Source: CAVTHW01 sp963734625
GTDB lineage: Bacteria > Acidobacteriota > Terriglobia > Bryobacterales > Bryobacteraceae
Direction of reading: 5' to 3'
Assembly (NCBI GenBank): GCA_963734625.1
Contig: CAVTHW010000006.1
Location: 1 to 64,000 of the forward strand
Length of the DNA: 64,000 nucleotides
Shown here: positions 1-8,310 of the stretch, in pieces
Layout of the letters: each line of letters begins with the position of its first letter
Numbering within the stretch: position 1 is the stretch's first letter
The notes under the pieces: generated by a model
Seen by the model: the letters and a program-made list of their open reading frames with translations, nothing else
The model's database searches: none
What the model was told of the DNA's origin: nothing
Translations under genes and position numbers: made by a program

Positions 1-36
<36 letters not shown>

Positions 37-317
37 TCCTCATCTGCAAATATAACATAATTAATGGACTTGTTCCATAGCCGTCATCGACACGGCATGA
101 GAATCTAGATTCTACCCCTGACATGCTGATTTGGCTGATTTGTGGTTGAAATTGAAGCGACAACCTCGCTCAAAGACAAGAAACAGACACCAAACGTGCG
201 CAGGATTCCGGGGATCGCGAGCTAAGCACGAGATTCCGTACCCCGCCATCCGAGCAACCGCTGATCTCACGTTGTTGGCGACGGTAGCGGGCACCGCCGC
301 ACCGCTGCCCTGCATTC
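37..317. other. Non-coding left end of the island
   Basis: No convincing gene lies between the att repeat and the helicase stop. It contains a perfect 14-bp palindrome AGAATCTAGATTCT (100-113) flanked by GCATG (95-99) and CATGC (122-126). The stretch 109-121 matches 12 of 13 bases of the D-arm part of the att repeat (10-22). It may contain integrase or excisionase arm sites or a remnant att; nothing further can be supported. Confidence 0.4.
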
Positions 318-2717
318 TCATAACGAGAGATCCTGCTGTCTCGCCGCACCATCGAGGATCTTGTACCCCATGTCGCTATAGCCCTTCAGCCGTCGCTCGT
401 ACATCCGCACGAGCATTCGCACATTCCCATCAACGTAGTCGTAAACCTCCACGACACGCTTGTTGTCGTGCAGCCGGTGAAGCCGACCCACGTACTGCTG
501 CAGGGTCCCCCTCCAGGAGATCGGCGTCGCCAGAAAGAGCGTGTCCAGGCGGGCGTCGTCGAACCCTTCGCCGATGTAGCTCCCCGTGGCAAGTATCACC
601 CGCTGATCAGTCTCGCCAACTGCGGCAAGTTGCTCTGCGATCGCTTTGCGCTGTTTCCGGCCGAGGCCGCCCTTCAAGACGAACACGTTCCTGACGAGGC
701 CGCTCAGCTTGCTCGCGAAGACGCTGAGGTGTTCGGTTCGTCCGGTCAGCAGAAGTGGGGACCGACCCGCCTCAACCGCGCGGACAAGATCCCCCGCAAT
801 CATGTCGTTCCGGGACTCATTACTGACCAGATCGGCGTAGACGTCTTGAATAGTGATGTCCCCTGCCTCGCCGCGCATCAGGAAGTCGGTAGGCCGAGGA
901 ATGACGACATGCTCATACGGGGTGGCCGCGGTCATCGTGCGAGTGCTCAGGCGATAGCGAATCGGTCCACACTGCATGTAGATGATCGGGTGATGACCGT
1001 CCTTCCGGCTTGGCGTCGCCGTGAGACCGACGACGTAGCGTGCCTTGACCTCGCGCATCACCTTCTCGAATGTGACAGCCGAAAGGTGATGGCACTCGTC
1101 GACAATCACGTGGCCGTAATCGGCGACGAAATCCTTGACCTCCTGCTTCTGGTGAAGGCTCTGAAGAACCGCGACATCGATCCGGCCCGTCCGGTTCGTC
1201 TTGCCGCCGCCGATCTGCCCAATGTCATTGATGGGCAGATCCAAGAACATCGCCAGCCTCTCGCGCCACTGATCGAGCAACTGTTGGCGATGAACCAGCA
1301 CGAGCGTGCTGACCCTTCGATGCGCGATCAACCAGGCAGCCACTGCCGTCTTGCCAAAGGCGGTTGGAGCGCAGAGAATCCCATCGTCGTGTGGGATGAT
1401 CGCCTCGACTGCCTCCTTCTGAAGAGCGCGTAGACTCCCTCGGAACTCGACATTGATCGGAGCTCCGGAAAATCGCTCGTCGCGAACCAGCGGCTTCACT
1501 CGATGGCCCTCGAACAGGGCGATCACGTCAGCCAGACAACCACGAGGCAAGGCCACGTACTTGGGCAAGTCCTCACCGCACCCAATGACCCGGGGCTTAT
1601 CGTAGGTCGAAAGGCGCATCGATTGTGCCTTGTAGAACTCAGGATTCTGGAAGGCTGCGATTCGGAGCAACCGATTCAGCATCGCCGGCGGCAGACCCTC
1701 CTTCTCGATGAAGAGGAGATTGGCACGGACGATTTTCACAGATCGTGGCAGAGGGCCCTCGATGGGAGCATCCGCGCGCTTGCGCGATGGAGGGAGCATC
1801 CATGGGTCCGGGCCATCCTCATCCTCCCCCAGGCTGATGCGCACGCCGATGAGGTCGCCTTTTCGTTGAGCTTCCGCAACCAGCGATTCAACCGTAGCAC
1901 AACTCGCGCGTTGGATGGAGGAGAGAAACGCCCACTGATCGGGGTAGGGCACGAAGCTGTCATCGAGAAAAACGCTGTTGCCCTCCTCACGCGGCGCTCT
2001 TTGTAGCGGAAGCGCGATCAGATTGCCGAAGCCGCCCTTCGGCATGGTGTCCTGATTGGGAAAGAACCGATCGTAGGAATCAAGACCGATCTGATGGCGG
2101 CGTTCCATCGTCCGCGTGAGCAACGCGGAGCCGAGTTTCCTCGCCAGCGCCGCGGCAACAGCGCGCTCGAAGAAGATCCAGATGTGACCGCCTTTTCCGG
2201 ATCTCGATCTCTCCAGAGCAGCCGGGATGTCCCAGTCTCGGCAGGACGCAAGGAACGCCGCAGCGTCCTCTTGCCACGCCTTCTTGTCGAAGTCCGCCGC
2301 AAGGAACCAACAAGTCTCATCGAGAAGTAAAGGGTAGACGCCGATGGTGACCTCGCCGGTGAGATGACTTCGAATCACAGCGTCGGTGAGCGGGAGGTAC
2401 TTTCGAGTTTCCTTGTCGACTCGTTGCCGATCTTCCTGATTCGCCGCATGGTATGCCTTCCAGTCCCGCTCCGACTTGGGGCTGTAGCCTTTTCGGCCAT
2501 CTGGGCTCTCCCAGCGGAGGGCGTAAATATCTTCGCGGCCGCGAAAGAGCTCCCGGAACAGCCTCACCTTTTCCTCCGGCGTACGTGCCGGAGAGTTCTT
2601 CGCCACAGTTGGCTGAACTATCCTGCCAGTGTCTGGAGGGATTTCAATGCCATGCTTGGCAAGGAGTTCGCGGAGGCGGCGATTCTCGCTGCGGAGGTGG
2701 TGGAGTTCGTCACGCAT
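318..2717 (-). CDS. AEP primase-like domain fused to SF2 (DEAD-like) helicase, TOTE-type
   Basis: A 799-aa protein. Residues 1-25 form a short leucine-rich coiled coil. Residues 45-270 match the archaeo-eukaryotic primase domain described for TOTE conflict systems: the catalytic pair is D142-x-D144, followed by SGKGGH around H178 and the conserved stretches SYDRFFPNQD and GNLIALPLQ. The usual zinc-type cysteines between residues 85 and 105 are absent. Residues 425-799 are an SF2 helicase with Walker A PTAFGKT (K456), box II DECH (540-543), motif III GLTATPS and motif VI QYVGRLHR. I chose ATG at 2717 because upstream in-frame codons only read through abiEii; the start overlaps the abiEii stop by 8 nt. 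By family, it would act on nucleic acid in anti-invader conflict. Coupling it to AbiE is unusual. Confidence 0.85.
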   Translation of the reverse strand: MRDELHHLRSENRRLRELLAKHGIEIPPDTGRIVQPTVAKNSPARTPEEKVRLFRELFRGREDIYALRWESPDGRKGYSPKSERDWKAYHAANQEDRQRVDKETRKYLPLTDAVIRSHLTGEVTIGVYPLLLDETCWFLAADFDKKAWQEDAAAFLASCRDWDIPAALERSRSGKGGHIWIFFERAVAAALARKLGSALLTRTMERRHQIGLDSYDRFFPNQDTMPKGGFGNLIALPLQRAPREEGNSVFLDDSFVPYPDQWAFLSSIQRASCATVESLVAEAQRKGDLIGVRISLGEDEDGPDPWMLPPSRKRADAPIEGPLPRSVKIVRANLLFIEKEGLPPAMLNRLLRIAAFQNPEFYKAQSMRLSTYDKPRVIGCGEDLPKYVALPRGCLADVIALFEGHRVKPLVRDERFSGAPINVEFRGSLRALQKEAVEAIIPHDDGILCAPTAFGKTAVAAWLIAHRRVSTLVLVHRQQLLDQWRERLAMFLDLPINDIGQIGGGKTNRTGRIDVAVLQSLHQKQEVKDFVADYGHVIVDECHHLSAVTFEKVMREVKARYVVGLTATPSRKDGHHPIIYMQCGPIRYRLSTRTMTAATPYEHVVIPRPTDFLMRGEAGDITIQDVYADLVSNESRNDMIAGDLVRAVEAGRSPLLLTGRTEHLSVFASKLSGLVRNVFVLKGGLGRKQRKAIAEQLAAVGETDQRVILATGSYIGEGFDDARLDTLFLATPISWRGTLQQYVGRLHRLHDNKRVVEVYDYVDGNVRMLVRMYERRLKGYSDMGYKILDGAARQQDLSL

Positions 2718-3549
2718 CGGCCCTCGCGGCACGTTCCAACATTCGGATGACTTCGAGGAAGCGCTGCTCAATGGCAGAGGATGTCGTGAGAGGGAAGCCG
2801 AGTTCGGCCGCCATCCCCTCCAGTTCGGGACGCCACTCCGGAGGCATGACAAACTCAGGCGGGTATGCATGTGTCGCACGTTCGTCGAAAACACGGCGGG
2901 CCGCCTCGGCGGCCTTGCGGTAGTCGAGCTCCCCGAGCGCATCAATCAGCAGAATGTCCAGAACGTCACGCGCTCGTCCCGCCGCGGCCGGGCCCGTGCA
3001 CGCATGGAGCTTCTGCGCAACCTGGTCGGCAAGACTCAAACAGCGCACGGGCGAAATCACCGGAATCCCCAGTTCCAGCAGGCCATGGACTTTGGGCTCA
3101 ACCAGGTCAACTTGGCCCATCTTGGCGGGCCCAAGATCGACCTCGATCGTCTGCCAGGAACGCGTTCGATATGCGACGGCGACCTGGACGCGGACAGTGT
3201 CCGCCTGCTCCATGTCTCGAGTCTGGGCCTTAAGGCGGAATGTGAATTCGTCAAAACCCAACTGCAGAGTTTCCGATAGCGTCCGCAAGCGGCTCGTGCG
3301 AGTGCCTTCCATCCCCAAGTCCAGGTCCTTTGTCGCGCGCGCACTTTGTGCGAAACGCAGCTCCATCGCCACACCACCTTTGAGACAATAGGCGCCCAGG
3401 ACGCCTTCTGCAAGCGCTCTTTCGAGTACCCCACAGAGTGCCAGAAAGGAGACCCAGCGCCGCAGGCGTTCCTGATCGAGGCCCTGATCCCGCGCAACGC
3501 GGGCCAGTCTCTTCTCCAACCGCTCCGGTGGCCTCGGCCTGGAACTCAT
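2710..3549 (-). CDS. abiEii: AbiEii-type nucleotidyltransferase toxin
   Basis: A 279-aa protein of the AbiEii/MNT-like nucleotidyltransferase family, the toxin half of type IV AbiE abortive-infection systems. Residues 57-62 read KGGVAM and are followed by the metal-binding pair D75-x-D77 in the motif KDLDLG; a helical C-terminal domain follows. Known relatives transfer nucleotides to RNA, including tRNA, and arrest growth. The start overlaps the abiEi stop (ATGA at 3549-3546), and the stop overlaps the helicase start, so all three genes are probably translationally coupled. Length and motifs are normal for the family, suggesting an active toxin. Confidence 0.88.
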   Translation of the reverse strand: MSSRPRPPERLEKRLARVARDQGLDQERLRRWVSFLALCGVLERALAEGVLGAYCLKGGVAMELRFAQSARATKDLDLGMEGTRTSRLRTLSETLQLGFDEFTFRLKAQTRDMEQADTVRVQVAVAYRTRSWQTIEVDLGPAKMGQVDLVEPKVHGLLELGIPVISPVRCLSLADQVAQKLHACTGPAAAGRARDVLDILLIDALGELDYRKAAEAARRVFDERATHAYPPEFVMPPEWRPELEGMAAELGFPLTTSSAIEQRFLEVIRMLERAARADA

Positions 3550-4160
3550 GGGATCGCCGGCTCCATCCGGTCCCCAGGAGTATTTAGCGACTTCAGGTGC
3601 ATCTCGACCTGCCGACGAAGTTGTCTCGCCTCACTCTCGCTGATGAATCCCTCACGCCGGGCATCGGAGATGGCTTGGCGAACCAAGTCAACCCTTCCGC
3701 CGGACCGAAGGAGGTCGGTGACGGTTCTGCCAACCGTCGTGACCGGAATTTCCTCTTGGACGGAGATCTCCTCTGGTGCGACATCTTCGCGGTGCAAGAC
3801 AACACCCTTTGGTCGCTGCCGCCGCAGACGGGCGGATTTGGGGACCGTAAGGTGAACCACGTGCGGGTTGGCGTCCGAAATCCCATACACGGCGAGAGCT
3901 GTTGCATGCGAGATGGCCACCTCGTTTGGGCCGCGGTTAGCCTTCGCCCAAAGCACAGCCTCTCGGTATTGCGAGAAACGCCCTGGCGGGAAATAGGGGA
4001 TGCGATAGACGCCTCTGGCCGTTCGTTCGATCCGCCCTCGCTGTACGAGTCGAGCCAATACGGAGTCTGTGACGCCAGCCAGTCGGGCCTGCTTGGCCGT
4101 TACCAGGCCGTCGTTCTCCTCGGCAACTGCTGCGAGTTCATCAAAGCGCGAGCGGGGCAT
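3546..4160 (-). CDS. abiEi: AbiEi-type antitoxin and transcriptional autoregulator
   Basis: A 204-aa protein with an N-terminal winged-helix region (roughly residues 7-52: LVTAKQARLAGV, then GVYRIPYFP) and the antitoxin C-terminal region with ISHATALAVYGISD. AbiEi proteins neutralise AbiEii and repress their own promoter by binding inverted repeats. A perfect-arm palindrome lies 35 nt upstream of the start, as expected for such a regulator. It is the first gene of the abiEi-abiEii-helicase operon. Confidence 0.87.
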   Translation of the reverse strand: MPRSRFDELAAVAEENDGLVTAKQARLAGVTDSVLARLVQRGRIERTARGVYRIPYFPPGRFSQYREAVLWAKANRGPNEVAISHATALAVYGISDANPHVVHLTVPKSARLRRQRPKGVVLHREDVAPEEISVQEEIPVTTVGRTVTDLLRSGGRVDLVRQAISDARREGFISESEARQLRRQVEMHLKSLNTPGDRMEPAIP

Positions 4161-4194
4161 AGCTTGGTTCTCTCCCGGGCCTGAAGGCTGGCCC

Positions 4195-4229
4195 TGTCAA
4201 TATCCTTCCATAATGGAACTATATTGACA
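4195..4229. promoter_or_regulatory. 35-bp palindromic operator of the AbiE operon
   Basis: The inverted repeat is TGTCAATAT-CC-TTCCAT-A-ATGGAA-CT-ATATTGACA, with 15 of 17 symmetric positions paired around base 4212. It lies 35-69 nt upstream of the abiEi start. A TTGTCA -35-like hexamer on the minus strand (4230-4225) overlaps one arm, so binding here should block transcription. By analogy with known AbiEi autoregulation, AbiEi is the likely ligand (inference). Confidence 0.7.
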
Positions 4230-4333
4230 AGTCCTTACACTACCGCGTCGTCGCCATCTCGACACGTGAGCAGGCTGGAGAGCGACAAACCATTCTAGAC
4301 CCGTTGGCGTACCGAGGCCGCTGGACAAGGCGC

Positions 4334-5569
4334 CTACCTCACCCGCCAAATCGGCTTAGGGAAACGGAAAGGGGGATCGGGCTTCTGGTATCCGTAGTAG
4401 CCCACGTACGCTGGCTCCACCTCTCTCTTGCAATCCAGGATCGAGGCGGGGCTCTCTTTGAGTGGATCGAGACGGTCTGCCTGCTGTTCAGCCCACGCCA
4501 GCCAATCGCCGAAGGGTGTCCCTGGCTCGCTGGGTTGTTCGCCCTGCCTCGCTGAGTCGCGAGCGGCGGTTAGGAAGGACCGGACTTGCTGGGCCCGGAA
4601 CCAGTTCATCGCAGCACGACGAAGTGCGTGAACTCTCGATTGTTCCGTTTTGATCGACTGCTCCAATCGGGCTCGCTCCTCTACTCTCCGTTGTCTCTCC
4701 TGCTCTTCGGTCGCGCGCCTTTCCTTCTCTGCTCTTTCAGCCAGGGCGATCCGGATAAAGCCGGCCACAACCTGTGGCAACAAATCCTCCAATCGGGATG
4801 ACTTCCGGTCCTTCCACCGCTTTGGGTGGGCGTGCCAAGGCTGCCAAACCTCGATGGACAGGCGGCCGGCCGGCTCAAACGTAACCGGCTTCCCGCCGTA
4901 GGTCAGGACTCTCTCAAGCATGCCACCTGGGGGTGCGACCGCTTGCTCAACTCGGTCGACTTTCTCGACCAATCCAAACGTGATCTGCTGGCCGTAAAGG
5001 CAAACGACCGTGTGTTCACGATAGCCGTTGCCAACGGTAACCGTGAATCCCTCGGCTTCCAGCGTTCCAATAAGGCCTGCCATGAGCCGCAGCGCCCGGT
5101 CCAGGCTTCCTCGGGAGACACGGATGTCCAAGCATTGCTCGTTTACCCCGAGGATCTTGCGGTTGTCAGAAGTTGCGCGGCCGAGAACCGCGCGCGCTTG
5201 GACGATCAATGGATGAGATAGACTCCCCCGTCTCAGTACGAACTCGCCACCTGACCTCTCAAGCCTCTCGATCTGGGATCGCTCCTCGTCAGTGCCGACG
5301 TTATGGAGATTGGGCTTCTCTTCACACGGAGCCGGTCTACGCACGAAGATCTTGTCTTTGATGGGCGGCAGTGGCAAGCGCTTGACTGCCTTGCCGGCTT
5401 CCTCCTTTGCCCAATAGCCCCGGCCAGGCAGGGGTATCATCAACTTGCGACAGACTTTTGCCAAGCCAACGTCCGAGATGCCGTACTCCTGCGCGATCGT
5501 CCGCATTGGTGTTGACCACACCCGTTGGTACAGCTCCTCTCTGTTCCAGAACCCATCTTCAACGGCCAC
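4334..5569 (-). CDS. Conserved HTH-coiled-coil protein of unknown function
   Basis: A 411-aa soluble protein. Residues 8-55 form an HTH-like domain (ELYQRVWSTPMRTIAQEYG, then LAKVCRK) ending in RGYWAKEEAGK. I recall this N-terminal module from many uncharacterised bacterial proteins. The middle (about 90-260) is mixed alpha/beta without a recognised catalytic motif. Residues 275-330 are a highly charged coiled coil, and the C-terminal part is short and helical. It lies between the ankyrin gene and the AbiE operon on the same strand. It could be an island regulator or a defence effector; the sequence does not decide. Confidence 0.6.
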   Translation of the reverse strand: MAVEDGFWNREELYQRVWSTPMRTIAQEYGISDVGLAKVCRKLMIPLPGRGYWAKEEAGKAVKRLPLPPIKDKIFVRRPAPCEEKPNLHNVGTDEERSQIERLERSGGEFVLRRGSLSHPLIVQARAVLGRATSDNRKILGVNEQCLDIRVSRGSLDRALRLMAGLIGTLEAEGFTVTVGNGYREHTVVCLYGQQITFGLVEKVDRVEQAVAPPGGMLERVLTYGGKPVTFEPAGRLSIEVWQPWHAHPKRWKDRKSSRLEDLLPQVVAGFIRIALAERAEKERRATEEQERQRRVEERARLEQSIKTEQSRVHALRRAAMNWFRAQQVRSFLTAARDSARQGEQPSEPGTPFGDWLAWAEQQADRLDPLKESPASILDCKREVEPAYVGYYGYQKPDPPFRFPKPIWRVR

Positions 5570-5664
5570 TTGGAAGTTCCTCCTATCGAGCTTGTCGACT
5601 GCCCCGGCTCACACATGATCCCGAAGGGCGGCTCTCTGGGCGCAGACGACGGCTTGAGTTCGCC

Positions 5665-6864
5665 TCAAGTCTGGCGACTTGTATTCCGGTACGGTTGCCT
5701 CACCTTGTTGCCCGAGCGAGTGCACAGGTTCATCCCCAGCCGCGACAGGTGCTCCCTCATGCGCGGGATGTCGAGCAGTTGCTCCAGCGTCTCTTCAGGA
5801 CACGCCTTGTGCCGAGCGAATAGTTTCACCAACTCCACGGTGACCACTGGCTCGCACTTGTAGAGCGTTTGCCGCACAGAATTCAGTTGGCTGCGGTCAT
5901 CGGGCCTCCATCGGGCGCCGTGGCTGAGGAGATCCTGAATGCGCTCCAGCGTTCCCCGCACCGCGTATTTCGAGACGAGTCGTTTGCTTCGAATGGCCTC
6001 GAAGTCCTCAAAGCCTAAGTGCCAGAGACAGCGATCCAATGCAGACGAACCACCATTAGCCTTGTCGTTGGGATCGGCTCCCATCTGAAGGAGATATTGG
6101 ATTATCTCCTTGGACGTAGCCAGGGCAGCACAGCTGAGCAGTTCAGAGAGATCATCCCGGCCTCGATCCGGTCGCAATTTCACGAGGACTTCCAGGTTGC
6201 CCTTATGGCACGCCTCCTGGAGCGCCGTTGTGTGACACTCAGGATCGTTCTCATACCGATCATCGAGTGTCGGTCCAGACGTCCTCGGGTCGGCTCCGGC
6301 CCACATGAGCAGGCTGATCCACTTCAAGTCACCCTGGTACGAAAAATGCCGCAGGGCGCGATCTGCCTGCTCCTGTAATTCGGCGTCGAGCTCGGGATGG
6401 GCCTTCTTGAATTCAACGAAGGGACGAAGACAGGTGCGGATCTTCTCTCCAAAGGCCACCGCGAACGGAGAGCCTGTCACCACATCCGCTCCGTTCTCCA
6501 GAAAGAACCGAATCATCGCCGGATCCCAGCTCAGCAAGACATCGACCAGTGGGACGGAACTGACCTCCGCGCCGTGCCCCACGAGCAACCGCACCAAGTC
6601 AATCCTTCGCTTCGAGACTGCATGGTGGAGAGCCTTGTTCTTCTCCTCCTGGGAGCCCTCGTTTCGCACGAGCAACTCGACGAGGCTGTGGAATCCCAAC
6701 TCGATGGCAACAAACAGGGGAGTCCTCTTCAGGCCGCAACGTGGGCAGATTGACTTGCCGGAGCTAATCCATCTCTCGACCTCGTAGAGCTTCCCGGCAC
6801 GGCACAGGTCGAGTAGTGACTTGGCGTCTTCGGACGTAAGAGGCTCCGGCACACTCTCCCCCAA
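5665..6864 (-). CDS. Ankyrin-repeat protein
   Basis: A 399-aa protein with several degenerate ankyrin repeats, for example RTPLFVAIELGFHSLVELLV, ALHHAVSKRRIDLVRLLVGH and EIIQYLLQMGADPN, spread over residues 10-330. It has no signal peptide, membrane segment or enzymatic domain. It probably acts by protein-protein binding. It sits between the integrase and the HTH gene, so it is island cargo; partners cannot be deduced. Confidence 0.75.
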   Translation of the reverse strand: MGESVPEPLTSEDAKSLLDLCRAGKLYEVERWISSGKSICPRCGLKRTPLFVAIELGFHSLVELLVRNEGSQEEKNKALHHAVSKRRIDLVRLLVGHGAEVSSVPLVDVLLSWDPAMIRFFLENGADVVTGSPFAVAFGEKIRTCLRPFVEFKKAHPELDAELQEQADRALRHFSYQGDLKWISLLMWAGADPRTSGPTLDDRYENDPECHTTALQEACHKGNLEVLVKLRPDRGRDDLSELLSCAALATSKEIIQYLLQMGADPNDKANGGSSALDRCLWHLGFEDFEAIRSKRLVSKYAVRGTLERIQDLLSHGARWRPDDRSQLNSVRQTLYKCEPVVTVELVKLFARHKACPEETLEQLLDIPRMREHLSRLGMNLCTRSGNKVRQPYRNTSRQT

Positions 6865-6917
6865 AGCTACAATCGTACGTCAGCGGGGTCGGGGGCCTGT
6901 TCGTGGTGGAAGGCAGG

Positions 6918-8117
6918 TCAGGTGGCCGAGGCCATACTCCGTTTTGCCCCAGACGCCTTCTGCGACCGAGTACGCGTTCGTGCTGGCACGGGCGCAGGCG
7001 AAGCGCCGGGGATGTCGATCTGGTCCAACTTGGCGTGGACCTCGGTCGCCGGCACAAGATAACGCATCGTCGTCTCCAGCGACTTGTGCCCCATCCAGTG
7101 CTGAACCGTTCTCACGTCAAAGCCGGCGCGAAGCATTCGCGTCGCATAGGTGGATCTAAATGTCTTCAAATCGAACCGGTCCGCCTCCAGGCCGGCACGC
7201 TTGGCGACCGCCTTGCAGCGGTCCAGCATATGCTGCTCGCGATTCCCAGTTGGAGATGGAAACACGAACTGGCTGCCTTCCTTCCTGGCATGTTTCTTCA
7301 GAATCTCGACGAGGTGGGCCGGGATGGGTACCTCCCGTTCCTCCCAGCGCTTTGCATAGAATCCAAGCTGTGGCTTTGCCGTTACGCGCGCCGTTCGGAG
7401 GTCCAGATTGAGGTCGGCCCAGGACAGGTACATCACCTCTTGTTCGCGGAAGCCTGTCAGCAGGAAGGTGTAGAACAGCGCCCGCTCGAAATCGTTGCAG
7501 GCTTTAAGGAACTTGTCGAGTTCTTCCTGACGATACTCCTGCGGCAGCGTGACAATCCGCTCAGGCAAGTCCAGCAGCCTTGTGATTCCGCCGCGCCCGT
7601 GGCGCTTGAAGAACTGCGCAATGATGATCGTGTTGTGAAGCACCGTGTTGGCCGACATGCTCAGGTCGCGTTTCAGGTGAACGATGTAGTCGTTGAGAGC
7701 AGCAATCGGGATCGACTCCACCGTGCGGCCTTCGAAGTGCTTCGAGAAGCGTCGCAAGACCGCCTGGTACTTCCGGTACGTGTTCAGCTTCTTCAGCGTC
7801 TCAACGTGTTCGAGGTACTGCGCCACTGCGGAGGCAACTGACTGGGCTTCGGCGGGTTCTGGGTCCGGATCGTACCCCGGAATTCCCAGTTTCCGGCCTT
7901 CAAGCTCGTGCTTCTTTCGGCGCTGGGCTTCCAATGCCTGTGCCGCTGTCGTGCCCGCTGCCGCACGTCGGCGTTGACCGGCTGAATACCATTCCGTGTA
8001 GTACACGCCGTCTGGGAGTGCGGTCCAGTCGAAGTGGCCCTTCGAGTTTCGAGGGATTGACAGGAGCTTCCAAACACCGTCGATCTTGACCTTCTTCAGG
8101 AGATTGACGCGCGCCAT
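6918..8117 (-). CDS. int: Tyrosine recombinase/integrase of the island
   Basis: A 399-aa phage-type integrase. The N-terminal part (about 1-85) resembles an arm-binding region, residues 95-185 the core-binding SAM-like domain, and 195-360 the catalytic domain. Catalytic residues seen: R224 (GFREQE), R321, H344 (WMGHKS) and nucleophile Y353 (TMRYL). The box II histidine is replaced by lysine (K318 in LKTFR), a substitution found in some active family members. It lies 86 bp from the right att repeat and presumably performs site-specific recombination at the tRNA-Gly anticodon loop. Confidence 0.9.
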   Translation of the reverse strand: MARVNLLKKVKIDGVWKLLSIPRNSKGHFDWTALPDGVYYTEWYSAGQRRRAAAGTTAAQALEAQRRKKHELEGRKLGIPGYDPDPEPAEAQSVASAVAQYLEHVETLKKLNTYRKYQAVLRRFSKHFEGRTVESIPIAALNDYIVHLKRDLSMSANTVLHNTIIIAQFFKRHGRGGITRLLDLPERIVTLPQEYRQEELDKFLKACNDFERALFYTFLLTGFREQEVMYLSWADLNLDLRTARVTAKPQLGFYAKRWEEREVPIPAHLVEILKKHARKEGSQFVFPSPTGNREQHMLDRCKAVAKRAGLEADRFDLKTFRSTYATRMLRAGFDVRTVQHWMGHKSLETTMRYLVPATEVHAKLDQIDIPGASPAPVPARTRTRSQKASGAKRSMASAT

Positions 8118-8137
8118 TGTGTCTCCTCGACGTCGGC

Positions 8138-8167
8138 ATTATACACCGACACCATGTCGGACACCAA
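8138..8167 (-). promoter_or_regulatory. Integrase promoter with operator palindrome in the spacer
   Basis: On the minus strand, TTGGTG (8167-8162) and a perfect TATAAT (8143-8138) are separated by 18 bp. The spacer holds a perfect inverted repeat CCGACA-CCA-TGTCGG (8146-8160), so a dimeric repressor bound there would occlude RNA polymerase. The ligand is unknown. Confidence 0.6.
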
Positions 8168-8199
8168 TGGGTCTAAATCATTGACGGGAAAGGAGGGCG

Positions 8200-8239
<40 letters not shown>

Positions 8240-8246
8240 CGTTTCG

Positions 8247-8277
8247 ATTTTAGCAGATTTTCCGCCAGCGTTGACAA
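8247..8277 (-). promoter_or_regulatory. Likely native tRNA-Gly promoter
   Basis: On the minus strand TTGTCA (8277-8272) is followed after 19 bp by TAAAAT (8252-8247), with an extended -10 TGC in front. Transcription would start near 8240, a few bases before the tRNA 5' end at 8236. The spacer is slightly long. Confidence 0.5.
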
Positions 8278-8310
8278 CCGGATCGCCGCTGTGTAAGCGT
8301 TTATAGTCGC

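Noticed and set aside
131..694. 187-codon plus-strand ORF at the island left end
   Set aside because: Low-complexity Arg/Ser-rich translation overlapping the helicase antisense; no domain.
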